Assembly (NCBI GenBank): GCA_028703745.1
Contig: JAQVME010000045.1
Coordinates: 1 to 8,595, forward strand
Source of the DNA: Clostridia bacterium
Lineage (GTDB): Bacteria; Bacillota; Clostridia; Christensenellales; DTU072
DNA length: 8,595 bases
Reading direction: 5' to 3'
The position numbers and the translations under genes were made by a program. Below are positions 1 through 6,522 of this stretch, in pieces; position 1 is the stretch's first letter, and every line of letters starts with the position of its first letter. The notes below the pieces were generated by a model, which was not told the origin of the DNA, made no database searches, and was given only the letters and a program-made list of their open reading frames with translations.

Positions 1-899
1 TTGAATTTTCGTGGCAGGAACTGTAAGAAAGCGTCGGAGTTCATGTGCTCGAAGGTGAATACCGTGTCCAATTCCTCCCTCTCCTCTGCAGTGTAATCTA
101 TGGCGTTTTTGACGTCCATGCCCGGACCTTCGCCTACGGTCATACAATCGTATTTTGAAAGCACCTCTTTGTTGAGGGCGTGGAGGTAGGGATGAATGTT
201 AGGCCCGTGCGTGAATTTTTCGTCGCCCATTATGCCGAGATTTAGCTTGCCGTTGGGGAGACCTTCTTCTTTTGAGATATAGGTTATGACGTCGCAGCGG
301 AAGCCGTCGCAGCCCTTGTCCAGCCAATATTTCACGATATCGTGAACTTCCTGTCTTACTTTGGGATTGTCCCAATTCAAGTCGGGCTGCTTCTTTGTGA
401 AAAGATGAAGATAGAACTCGCCGCTTGCCTTGTCGTATTCCCACGCCGTACCGCCGAAGCGGGAGGTCCAATTGTTGGGAACCTTCTTGCCGTCCTTTCC
501 TCTGCCTTTGCGCCAGATATAATAATCGCGATAAGGGTTATCTTTGCCCTTTAGCGCTTCCTTGAACCAGAAATGCTCGTCCGAAGAATGGTTGACCACC
601 AAATCCATAATAAGCTTTATGCCTCTTTTGTGCATGCCGTCGACCATCTCTTGCCAGTCCTCGAGCGTGCCGAACTCGTCCATGATATCGCGGTAATCGC
701 TGATGTCGTAGCCGTTGTCGTCATTCGGCGACTTGTAGCACGGGGAAAGCCAAACTGCGGTAATGCCCAGCTCCTGCAAGTAATCGAGCTTTGAGATAAT
801 TCCTCTGATATCGCCGACACCGTCGCCGTTGCTGTCGCAAAAACTTCTGGGATATATCTGATAGACAAAAGAGTCCTTGTACCATCTAGTTCTTTCCAT
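1..899 (-). CDS. GH13 alpha-glucosidase, oligo-1,6-glucosidase type (C-terminal part beyond the left edge)
   Basis: Hydrolyses short alpha-glucosides in the cytoplasm (no signal peptide), releasing glucose from non-reducing ends. The 299 visible residues cover most of the catalytic TIM barrel; the full family protein is about 550 residues. Visible motifs in order are a calcium-loop-like DSNGDGVGD (22-30), region I DLVVNH (99-104), region V QPDLNW (171-176, the signature of the oligo-1,6-glucosidase subfamily), region II GFRCDVI with nucleophile D203, and region III VGE with acid/base E257. Region IV lies past the edge. Valine 204, directly after the nucleophile, is the residue that in this family goes with alpha-1,6 (isomaltose) rather than alpha-1,4 (maltose) specificity, so isomalto-oligosaccharides are the inferred substrate. 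Trehalose-6-phosphate hydrolase and dextran glucosidase are close relatives and cannot be excluded. The ATG at 899 is preceded by an AAAGGAAG ribosome site and fits the family N-terminus (RWYKDSFVYQIYPRSF). Confidence 0.93.
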   Translation of the reverse strand, partial: MERTRWYKDSFVYQIYPRSFCDSNGDGVGDIRGIISKLDYLQELGITAVWLSPCYKSPNDDNGYDISDYRDIMDEFGTLEDWQEMVDGMHKRGIKLIMDLVVNHSSDEHFWFKEALKGKDNPYRDYYIWRKGRGKDGKKVPNNWTSRFGGTAWEYDKASGEFYLHLFTKKQPDLNWDNPKVRQEVHDIVKYWLDKGCDGFRCDVITYISKEEGLPNGKLNLGIMGDEKFTHGPNIHPYLHALNKEVLSKYDCMTVGEGPGMDVKNAIDYTAEEREELDTVFTFEHMNSDAFLQFLPRKF

Positions 900-934
900 A
901 ATACACTTCCTTTATAATTTTTTTTACTATAAAA

Positions 935-962
935 ATTATATCATACAAAGAAGCTTTGTCAA
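935..962 (-). promoter_or_regulatory. Sigma-A promoter of the alpha-glucosidase gene
   Basis: Reading leftward there is a perfect TTGACA (-35, bases 957-962), a 16-base spacer, and a perfect TATAAT (-10, 935-940) preceded by an extended TG element. Transcription should start near base 928, giving a leader of about 30 bases that contains the ribosome site. It is the strongest consensus promoter in the window. Confidence 0.85.
945..959. promoter_or_regulatory. Inverted repeat inside the alpha-glucosidase promoter, possible operator
   Basis: ACAAAG and CTTTGT form 6-base arms around a 3-base centre. The repeat fills the spacer and overlaps the -35 box of the leftward promoter, where a bound repressor would block RNA polymerase. 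The palindrome is seen directly; the operator role is inferred from position only, and no regulator gene is in the window. Confidence 0.35.
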
Positions 963-1091
963 CCTCCATAAAATCAAAATATATGCAATAATTCGGCGCT
1001 TCAGGCGTGGCGGCGCTATAATAACAGCAAGATATTGACAGGGAATATAGAGAGAGTGGCATACAGCAGTAGTGTCATATGGCCGGTTGTC

Positions 1092-1103
1092 CCAACGCGT
1101 TGG
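1092..1103. promoter_or_regulatory. Perfect 12-base palindrome with a LacI-type operator core
   Basis: CCAACGCGTTGG is fully self-complementary, with the AACGCGTT centre typical of LacI/GalR-family operators. It lies about 130 bases upstream of the alpha-glucosidase -35 box and about 145 bases before the rightward operon's start codon. Sugar catabolic genes in Firmicutes are often controlled by LacI-family repressors, so a link to the glucosidase is plausible, but the distance is large. The role is inference. Confidence 0.35.
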
Positions 1104-1235
1104 AGTCGGCGAAATAGATTTTATCAGAAGATACTTTGTTTTAATTGCGGGGTTGCTCTCAACAAAAAGATTGAGGCGCGCCTTTTTCATTTTCCAGAAT
1201 AAAAGGAACCTATCTATTCATAATAACCTTGCATG

Positions 1236-1243
1236 AGAGGTGA
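1236..1243 (+). promoter_or_regulatory. Ribosome binding site supporting the TTG start at 1248
   Basis: AGAGGTGA lies 4-5 bases before TTG 1248. It falls inside the reading frame that would be used from ATG 1233, and that ATG has no purine-rich site within the usual 5-10 bases upstream. Confidence 0.55.
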
Positions 1244-1247
1244 GCTT

Positions 1248-2228
1248 TTGTTTAAGAAGATAGGAATACCCAGAGCGCTGTTATATTACGACTATTATCC
1301 GTTATGGCATACCTTTTTCGAGAATGTGGGAGCCGAAATCGTGCTTTCAGACAGAACCAACAACAAGATACTCAACGACGGGGTCAAGTATTGCATTAAC
1401 GAGGCGTGCTTGCCCGTTAAGCTGTTTCACGGACATATAGTTAACCTTATAGGCAAGGCGGATTGCCTTTTTGTGCCTAGAATGAAAAGCGTCGCAAGAA
1501 ACGAATATATTTGCCCGAAGTTTACGGGACTGCCGGACATGATACGCAGTTCGGTGCCCAACCTTCCCCCAATCATTGATTGCGAGGTAAATTTGAGAAA
1601 GAGCAATGCGCAACTCAAAGAGGCATTCTTTGAGGCAGGAAGTTTTTTTACCGAAGATAAAGCAAGAATATGGACTGCCGCGCAAATTGCCATGGAAGCA
1701 AATGACAGGTACAGAAAGCAGGTTGAGGGCGGCAGACTGCCTGCGCAGATACTCGAAAACCGTCAAGTGCCCGACAATGACGGTCTAAGAATTGCCGTTA
1801 TCGGTCATATCTATAATCTCTATGACGATTATATTAACCGCGGACTGCTCGGCAAGCTTTACGAAAACGGCGCAAGAGTATTTACGCCCGAATTGATACA
1901 AGGCGGAATAGTCGACGGCAACGCTGCAAAGCTCGACAAGAAGGTCTTTTGGAGCTTTGCTCGGCGGCTAATGGGCGCAGCTATGCATTTTGCCGAGCAG
2001 AAAAACGTTGACGGCGTCATTTATCTTATGTCGTTTGGTTGCGGTATCGACTCCTTTATCGCCGAGTTATGTGAAAGAAGGCTGAGAAGGCAGACGGATA
2101 TACCTTTTTATCTTATAGTGCTTGACGAACACTCGGGCGAGGCAGGTATAAACACCAGGCTTGAAGCGTTTATCGACATGCTGAAATGGAGGAAAAGAAA
2201 TGATAGTGACCTTTCCGCACATGGGTAA
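1248..2228 (+). CDS. 2-hydroxyacyl-CoA dehydratase-like protein, activase-related (DUF2229/HGD-D type)
   Basis: A 326-residue cytosolic protein of the activase-related group (DUF2229 / HGD-D fold), likely an iron-sulfur partner of the ATPase encoded two genes downstream. The N-terminus KKIGIPRALLYYDYYPLW is the family hallmark. Candidate cluster ligands are C54 (NEACLPVK), C89 (ICPKF) and C265 (FGCGIDS), with further cysteines at 49, 73, 112 and 275. The C-terminus carries LDEHSGEAGINTRLEAF (292-308). The same layout recurs in the next gene, so the two look like diverged paralogues. A TTG start at 1248 is chosen because AGAGGTGA (1236-1243) sits at good distance and the family begins at this point. 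An ATG at 1233 in frame would add 5 residues but has no ribosome site. The 3' end overlaps the next gene by 29 bases. The substrate is unknown. Confidence 0.85.
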   Translation: MFKKIGIPRALLYYDYYPLWHTFFENVGAEIVLSDRTNNKILNDGVKYCINEACLPVKLFHGHIVNLIGKADCLFVPRMKSVARNEYICPKFTGLPDMIRSSVPNLPPIIDCEVNLRKSNAQLKEAFFEAGSFFTEDKARIWTAAQIAMEANDRYRKQVEGGRLPAQILENRQVPDNDGLRIAVIGHIYNLYDDYINRGLLGKLYENGARVFTPELIQGGIVDGNAAKLDKKVFWSFARRLMGAAMHFAEQKNVDGVIYLMSFGCGIDSFIAELCERRLRRQTDIPFYLIVLDEHSGEAGINTRLEAFIDMLKWRKRNDSDLSAHG

Positions 2229-3315
2229 CGTGTATGTCCTTGTAAAAACGCTGTTCGACGAAATGGGCGTCGAGTATATTATCCCACCGAAGTGCAACAA
2301 ACGCACGTTGGAGCTGGGCACAAAATACGCGCCTGAAATGGCGTGCCTCCCTCTGAAAATTAATATAGGAAATTTTATTGAAAGTATTGAGCAGGGCGCA
2401 GATACGATTATTATTACCGGCGGTTGCGGCCCTTGCCGTTTCGGATATTACGCGGAAATGCACAAGGAAATTCTCGCAGGACTGGGTTATAACGTCGAGA
2501 TAATAACGCTGGAGGTAAACGAAAAGGGCATACCCGAATTGCTTTGCCGGTTGAAGAGAATGATCGGGGGCAGAAGCGTTTCTTCTCTCGCGCTGCCTAT
2601 GTATAAGGCAATGCGCATACAAACGGCAGCCGACAAACTTGAGGAGCTGAGTTTCCGAATCAGACCCAGAGAAATAAGAAAGGGCAGTACCGACGCCATA
2701 ATGCAAAAATATTTTGACACGGTAAAGACGGTTTACGGCGCGAAGGCAATAGCTCATTTAATCGAAGAAACCCGAAACTTGTTGCTGTCCACGGAGATTG
2801 ACAAGGACTATGCGCCGATAAAAATAGGCATTGTGGGCGAGATATATACGCTTATTGAGCCGTTTACAAATCTGGATATAGAAAAAATGCTGGGCAATAT
2901 GGGTGTGGAAGTCAACCGCTCGCTATATATAAGCCATTGGATAAAGGAACATATTATATTGGGCGGACTGCATATGCGTAAAAAACAGCCTTTCGAACGC
3001 GAAGCCGAACCATATTTAAAAACTGCGATAGGAGGGCACGCCCAAGAAACTTTGGGCAATACCGTGCTATACGCCAAGCAGCATTATGACGGAGCAATAC
3101 AGATTTATCCATTGACTTGTATGCCGGAGATAGTAGCCGGCAGCATCATGCCGTCGGTGACGAAGGATTACGACATTCCCGTGCTGACGCTTGTTATGGA
3201 CGAAATAACGGGTGAGGCGGGCTATATCACCAGAATCGACGCTTTTGTGGACATGCTAAGGCGCAGAAGGCAAATTAAGGAGGCAAACAATGAACTCGTG
3301 TTATCTGGGCATTGA
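2200..3315 (+). CDS. 2-hydroxyacyl-CoA dehydratase subunit-like iron-sulfur protein (HGD-D type)
   Basis: A 371-residue cytosolic protein related to the dehydratase subunits and double-cubane cluster proteins that receive electrons from ATP-dependent activases. The N-terminus is VTFPHMGNVYVLVKTLFDEM. Key motifs are C49 (MACLPLK), GGCGPCRFGYY (74-84, with C76 and C79), YPLTCMPE (303-310, C307) and DEITGEAGYITRIDAF (334-349). C32 is a further candidate. These cysteines could bind a [4Fe-4S] or larger cluster. It aligns end to end with the protein encoded just upstream: ACLPVK/ACLPLK, then DEHSGEAG/DEITGEAG near the C-terminus. It carries an extra charged middle section at roughly 105-205. The ATG at 2200 follows GGAGG (2188-2192). 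The gene overlaps its neighbours by 29 and 26 bases, which suggests translational coupling and fixed stoichiometry. The reaction catalysed cannot be deduced. Confidence 0.87.
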   Translation: MIVTFPHMGNVYVLVKTLFDEMGVEYIIPPKCNKRTLELGTKYAPEMACLPLKINIGNFIESIEQGADTIIITGGCGPCRFGYYAEMHKEILAGLGYNVEIITLEVNEKGIPELLCRLKRMIGGRSVSSLALPMYKAMRIQTAADKLEELSFRIRPREIRKGSTDAIMQKYFDTVKTVYGAKAIAHLIEETRNLLLSTEIDKDYAPIKIGIVGEIYTLIEPFTNLDIEKMLGNMGVEVNRSLYISHWIKEHIILGGLHMRKKQPFEREAEPYLKTAIGGHAQETLGNTVLYAKQHYDGAIQIYPLTCMPEIVAGSIMPSVTKDYDIPVLTLVMDEITGEAGYITRIDAFVDMLRRRRQIKEANNELVLSGH

Positions 3316-4270
3316 CGTAGGTTCGGTCAGTACTAATTTCGTGCTGCTGGACGATAACGGCATAGTCCTCAAAAAGCTGTATTTAAGAACCCAAGGAGAA
3401 CCAATAAGGATACTCAAAGAGGGGTTGACAGAAATTAGAGATTTTATAGGCGACAGATATAGCATTGCCGCATCGGGTACAACCGGCAGCGGCAGGCAGC
3501 TTGCTTCGCTTATCGTAGGCGCCGATATCGTTAAGAACGAAATAACCGCCCACGCAGTGGCGGCGCTTGCTGTGCGCCCGGACACCAGAACCATACTTGA
3601 GATAGGAGGTCAGGACTCGAAGATTATTATTATAAGGGACGGTATGGTTTATGATTTTGCCATGAATACCGTTTGCGCCGCAGGTACCGGCTCTTTCCTC
3701 GATAGGCAGGCGGCAAGGCTGAATATTCCCATAGAGAAATTCGGCGGCTACGCATTGAAGTCCTCAAATCCCGTAAGAATAGCCGGAAGGTGCGCGGTCT
3801 TTGCCGAATCGGATATGATTCACAAACAGCAGACCGGTCAGTGCCTTGAAGATATAATTAACGGGCTGTGCGAGGCGCTTGTGAGGAATTATCTAAACAA
3901 TCTTGCCAAGGGCAAAGCCATTGAGTCGCCCATACTCTTTCAAGGGGGTGTTGCTGCCAATGTGGGCATTGTGTCGGCATTTGAGCGCGAACTCAAAGAA
4001 AAGATTATTGTGCCTGAGAACTATGACGTTATGGGCGCCGTCGGCGCGGCTATTCTGGCGAGGGAGGAGACGGAAAAGAAGGGATATACAATCTTCCACG
4101 GCTTTGATATAATAAAAAGTAAGTATGAGGCAGTCAGTTTTCAATGTTCGCATTGTTCGAATTGTTGCGAGGTGGTTGAGTTGCTTGCCGACAGTCAGGT
4201 TGTGGCAAGATGGGGAGACCGTTGCGGACGTTGGAGCAATGCAAAAGAGCAAAAAAGAGCCGCAGGCTAA
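3290..4270 (+). CDS. Acyl-CoA dehydratase activase, BcrAD/BadFG ATPase family
   Basis: A 326-residue ATPase of the ASKHA fold, expected to be a homodimer with one [4Fe-4S] cluster between subunits that uses ATP hydrolysis to push an electron onto a dehydratase-type partner. The phosphate-1 motif GIDVGSVST is at 7-15, TTGSGRQL at 64-71, and IGGQDSK at 105-111. The two cluster ligands expected in HgdC-type activators are present: C129 (VCAAGTG) and C168 (AGRC). FQGGVAANVG (217-226) and VMGAVGAA (247-254) complete the nucleotide site. The body resembles HgdC (about 260 residues), but about 65 more residues follow. That tail holds a cysteine group C286, C289, C292, C293 and C312, which could bind metal or a second cluster. 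The start ATG follows AAGGAGG (3277-3283), overlapping the upstream gene by 26 bases. The partners are probably the two proteins encoded just before it. Confidence 0.92.
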   Translation: MNSCYLGIDVGSVSTNFVLLDDNGIVLKKLYLRTQGEPIRILKEGLTEIRDFIGDRYSIAASGTTGSGRQLASLIVGADIVKNEITAHAVAALAVRPDTRTILEIGGQDSKIIIIRDGMVYDFAMNTVCAAGTGSFLDRQAARLNIPIEKFGGYALKSSNPVRIAGRCAVFAESDMIHKQQTGQCLEDIINGLCEALVRNYLNNLAKGKAIESPILFQGGVAANVGIVSAFERELKEKIIVPENYDVMGAVGAAILAREETEKKGYTIFHGFDIIKSKYEAVSFQCSHCSNCCEVVELLADSQVVARWGDRCGRWSNAKEQKRAAG

Positions 4271-4280
4271 AGGAGGAAAT

Positions 4281-5558
4281 ATGAATAAAGCAATTATTAC
4301 GCAAATAAGCGCCATGGAAATACTCGATTCAAGAGGTTTTCCCACGGTGAAAACCACGATAACACTGGACAGCGGCATAAAAGCCTCGGCAGCCGTGCCT
4401 TCGGGCGCGTCAACGGGGGCTTTCGAGGCGGTGGAGCTAAGAGATAATGACAAGAATCGATATCTGGGCAAGGGTGTATTGAAAGCCGTTGCAAACGTCA
4501 ACGGCGAAATTGCCGAAAGTATAATAGGAATGCCCGTCGGGGAGCAACAGCTTATCGACGAGACAATGCAAAAGCTTGACGGCACCGAGAACAAGGCAAG
4601 GCTGGGCGCCAATGCCTTGCTGTCTGTTTCGCTTGCCGCCGCGCGCGCCGCCGCCGCCGACAAGGGCGTTGAGCTTTACGAATATCTAGGTGGCAATAGG
4701 GCAAGGGTATTGCCCGTGCCGATGTGCAACGTCATAAACGGGGGGGCTCACGCCTCAAACAATCTCGACATACAGGAATTTATGATTGTGCCTACGGGCG
4801 CGGTATCTTTTTCGGAAGCCATAAGAAAATGCGCCGAGGTTTTTCAGCACCTTAAGAAGCTGTTGCTGTCGAAAGGACTGAGCGCGGCGGTGGGAGACGA
4901 GGGTGGATTTGCTCCGGATTTGAAAAACAACATATTCGCGCTCGGGCTGCTTTCTGAGGCAGTGAAAAACGCCGGATACGAAGGCGATATCAATTTTGCT
5001 TTGGACGCCGCCGCCACGGAATGGATAACTGCTGACGGCTCTTATCTGCTGCCAAAAGCCAAAGTGCGCATGTCGAAGCAGGACCTTGCGGGGTATTGGG
5101 AAGGCATGGTTGCAGGATATCCGATAATCTCGATTGAAGACGGCGCTAATGAAGAGGACTGGGAGCTTTGGCAATTGATAAATGCCAACATGGGCAAAAA
5201 AGTTCAGCTCGTAGGTGACGACCTATTCGTTACCAACGTAAAAAGGCTGAAAAAAGGAATTGACCTAAAGGTTGCCAATTCCATACTCATCAAGCCCAAT
5301 CAGATAGGCACACTCACAGAAACAATTAGCGCAATTAATATGGCAAAAAAAGCCGGTTTTACTACTGTAATGTCGCACCGTTCGGGCGAAACTGAAGACA
5401 ATATCATTGCAGACCTTGCCGTAGGACTTGGCACCGACCAAATAAAGACGGGCTCGCTGTCGCGTAGTGAACGTACCTCAAAATATAACAGATTGCTCGA
5501 AATTGAACAAAATTTAGGCAAAAACTCCGTCTATAAAGGCATGCGTGCCTTCAGATAA
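4281..5558 (+). CDS. eno: Enolase (phosphopyruvate hydratase)
   Basis: Converts 2-phosphoglycerate to phosphoenolpyruvate plus water in glycolysis (EC 4.2.1.11); cytosolic and Mg-dependent. At 425 residues it is full length (family about 430). The mobile loop SGASTG is at 41-46, the active-site histidine is H157 (INGGAH), and E166 and E207 (GDEGG) are in place. The magnesium ligands are D242, E286 (SIEDG) and D313 (VGDDLFVTN). Catalytic K338 (LIKPNQIG), SHRSGETED (365-373) and K389 (IKTG) are also present, so the enzyme should be active. The ATG at 4281 follows AGGAGG (4271-4276) and matches the family start; an in-frame upstream extension would run back through the activase gene and is rejected. 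Only 10 bases separate it from the activase stop, so it is very probably co-transcribed with the HGD-D/activase genes, an unusual partner set for eno. Confidence 0.98.
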   Translation: MNKAIITQISAMEILDSRGFPTVKTTITLDSGIKASAAVPSGASTGAFEAVELRDNDKNRYLGKGVLKAVANVNGEIAESIIGMPVGEQQLIDETMQKLDGTENKARLGANALLSVSLAAARAAAADKGVELYEYLGGNRARVLPVPMCNVINGGAHASNNLDIQEFMIVPTGAVSFSEAIRKCAEVFQHLKKLLLSKGLSAAVGDEGGFAPDLKNNIFALGLLSEAVKNAGYEGDINFALDAAATEWITADGSYLLPKAKVRMSKQDLAGYWEGMVAGYPIISIEDGANEEDWELWQLINANMGKKVQLVGDDLFVTNVKRLKKGIDLKVANSILIKPNQIGTLTETISAINMAKKAGFTTVMSHRSGETEDNIIADLAVGLGTDQIKTGSLSRSERTSKYNRLLEIEQNLGKNSVYKGMRAFR

Positions 5559-5583
5559 AAACAAACAAATGTTTTAATTTTTT
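5558..5583 (+). terminator. Weak AT-rich hairpin plus T-run after enolase
   Basis: AAAACA (5558-5563) can pair with TGTTTT (5570-5575) across a 6-base loop and is followed by a T-rich run. The stem has one G-C pair only, so termination would be poor. It is the only terminator-like element before the radC promoter. Confidence 0.3.
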
Positions 5584-5602
5584 CTTAATTCGGCATTTGT
5601 CC

Positions 5603-5631
5603 TTGTAATTCGATATATGTCATTGTATAAT
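5603..5631 (+). promoter_or_regulatory. Sigma-A promoter for radC
   Basis: TTGTAA (5603-5608), a 17-base spacer, and a perfect TATAAT (5626-5631). It lies about 38 bases before the GTG start of radC, giving radC expression independent of the enolase operon. Confidence 0.7.
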
Positions 5632-5668
5632 TATATTTAGTTCAAAAAATGTAAATATAGGTGTAACA

Positions 5669-6466
5669 GTGGTTGTTGAACATCAGGGACACAGAGAAAG
5701 GATGAAGGAAAAGCTGCTAAATATCGGGCTGGACAAATTCGGTGAGCACGAAATTGTCGAGCTGTTGCTATTTTTCGGCATTCCTTGCAAGGATACCAAC
5801 CTTATTGCGCACAATCTCATAAAAAAGTTCGGTAGCTTAGCGGGCGTACTGGACGCTACCATCGAAGACTTGTTCGCCGTCAAAGGTATGACAAAAAACG
5901 CCGCCATTTTGCTCAATCTTCTCCCCCAGCTTTTTCGCGAATACAAAAAGAGCAAATTCGAAAAAAAGAAGCCCATAGTAAACATAGACGATATATTGCC
6001 GCTCATTGACGCCAACCTTCAGCAACGTGACATGGAGAGCCTCTACGTCATATGCCTGAACGCCAAGCAAAGAATAACGGCTGTCGTCGAAACGGGGGTC
6101 GCAGATTTGTCCTCGGTGCTGTTGAGCCCGCGAGCCGTTATTGATATTGCTCTGCGCTACAAAGCGGTAAACCTGATTATTGCGCACAATCACCCTTCGG
6201 GAGTCGTGCAGCCCAGCGATTCGGATATCGCTCTGACCATAGAACTCAAGCATATGTTAAAAAGCGTTGACGTTGACCTCGTGGATCATATCATAGTATC
6301 CGAAGACAAGGCGTACAGCTTCTTTCTCAGCAGCGAAATCCGCGGAGTGTACGGTTGCGCCATAAAACCCTACGACATGCGGAAGGTTGAACACAATCAG
6401 ATGCCGGAGGGCAAGGTTGTCCAAATAGTCCGTAGAGACGACGGCAGCTTCGAAAGACTCGCTTAG
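5669..6466 (+). CDS. radC: RadC-family JAB/MPN-domain protein
   Basis: A 265-residue cytosolic member of the RadC family. The name suggests DNA repair, but the biochemical role is not settled. The N-terminal part (QGHRERMKEKLLNIG, then FGEHEIVELLLFFGIPCKDT at 24-43) is the helix-hairpin-helix-type region typical of clostridial RadC. The C-terminal JAB domain carries an intact metal motif: H173, H175, S183 and D186 (HNHPSG...S..D) with upstream acid E141, so it could be a zinc-dependent hydrolase. The family normally ends soon after DHIIVSEDKAYSF (206-218). Here about 47 more residues follow, ending in a basic and acidic segment (VQIVRRDDGSFERLA). The GTG start at 5669 is chosen because AGGTG (5659-5663) precedes it by 5 bases and it has its own promoter. 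It converges on the spo0A-like gene. Confidence 0.92.
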   Translation: MVVEHQGHRERMKEKLLNIGLDKFGEHEIVELLLFFGIPCKDTNLIAHNLIKKFGSLAGVLDATIEDLFAVKGMTKNAAILLNLLPQLFREYKKSKFEKKKPIVNIDDILPLIDANLQQRDMESLYVICLNAKQRITAVVETGVADLSSVLLSPRAVIDIALRYKAVNLIIAHNHPSGVVQPSDSDIALTIELKHMLKSVDVDLVDHIIVSEDKAYSFFLSSEIRGVYGCAIKPYDMRKVEHNQMPEGKVVQIVRRDDGSFERLA

Positions 6467-6495
6467 GGCGCCCGTTAATTAATAAAGGGCACCCT
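6465..6495 (+). terminator. Hairpin between convergent radC and spo0A-like genes
   Basis: Arms AGGGCGCCC (6465-6473) and GGGCACCCT (6487-6495) form a 9-base stem with one C-A mismatch and a 13-base AT loop. The left arm begins within the radC stop codon. The following bases are AT-rich but lack a clean T-run, so it may be an imperfect terminator or a transcript-end stabiliser. Confidence 0.5.
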
Positions 6496-6522
6496 AATTA
6501 TATACTTTTAAATACTCGGCAA

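Larger units (their letters stand above)
963..1247. other. Intergenic region between divergent genes, no gene recognised
   Basis: About 285 bases between the alpha-glucosidase promoter and the HGD-D-like operon. No tRNA, riboswitch or other RNA fold is recognised, and neither strand has a credible coding frame. A perfect TTGACA lies at 1035-1040 on the plus strand but lacks a good -10 at 16-18 bases. A CATAAT at 1219-1224 is a possible -10 for the rightward operon without a clear -35. A weak hairpin (CTCAA at 1158-1162, TTGAG at 1171-1175) is followed by GGCGCGCC and a T-rich stretch. A promoter for the rightward operon must lie here, but it cannot be placed with confidence. Confidence 0.5.

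Noticed and set aside
936..1190. Minus-strand open frame of 84 codons in the intergenic region
   Set aside because: It ends inside the alpha-glucosidase promoter, has no convincing ribosome site and no family-like sequence.
2170..2757. Minus-strand open frame (195 codons) opposite the second HGD-D-like gene
   Set aside because: Antisense shadow of a conserved gene; no start signal or recognisable motifs.
4125..4280. N-terminal extension of enolase
   Set aside because: The extension reads the activase gene in another frame; the ATG at 4281 has an AGGAGG site and fits the enolase family start.
3893..4663. Long minus-strand open frame (256 codons) opposite the activase and enolase
   Set aside because: It lies fully antisense to two well-identified genes, has serine/alanine-rich low-complexity translation and no ribosome site or family resemblance.
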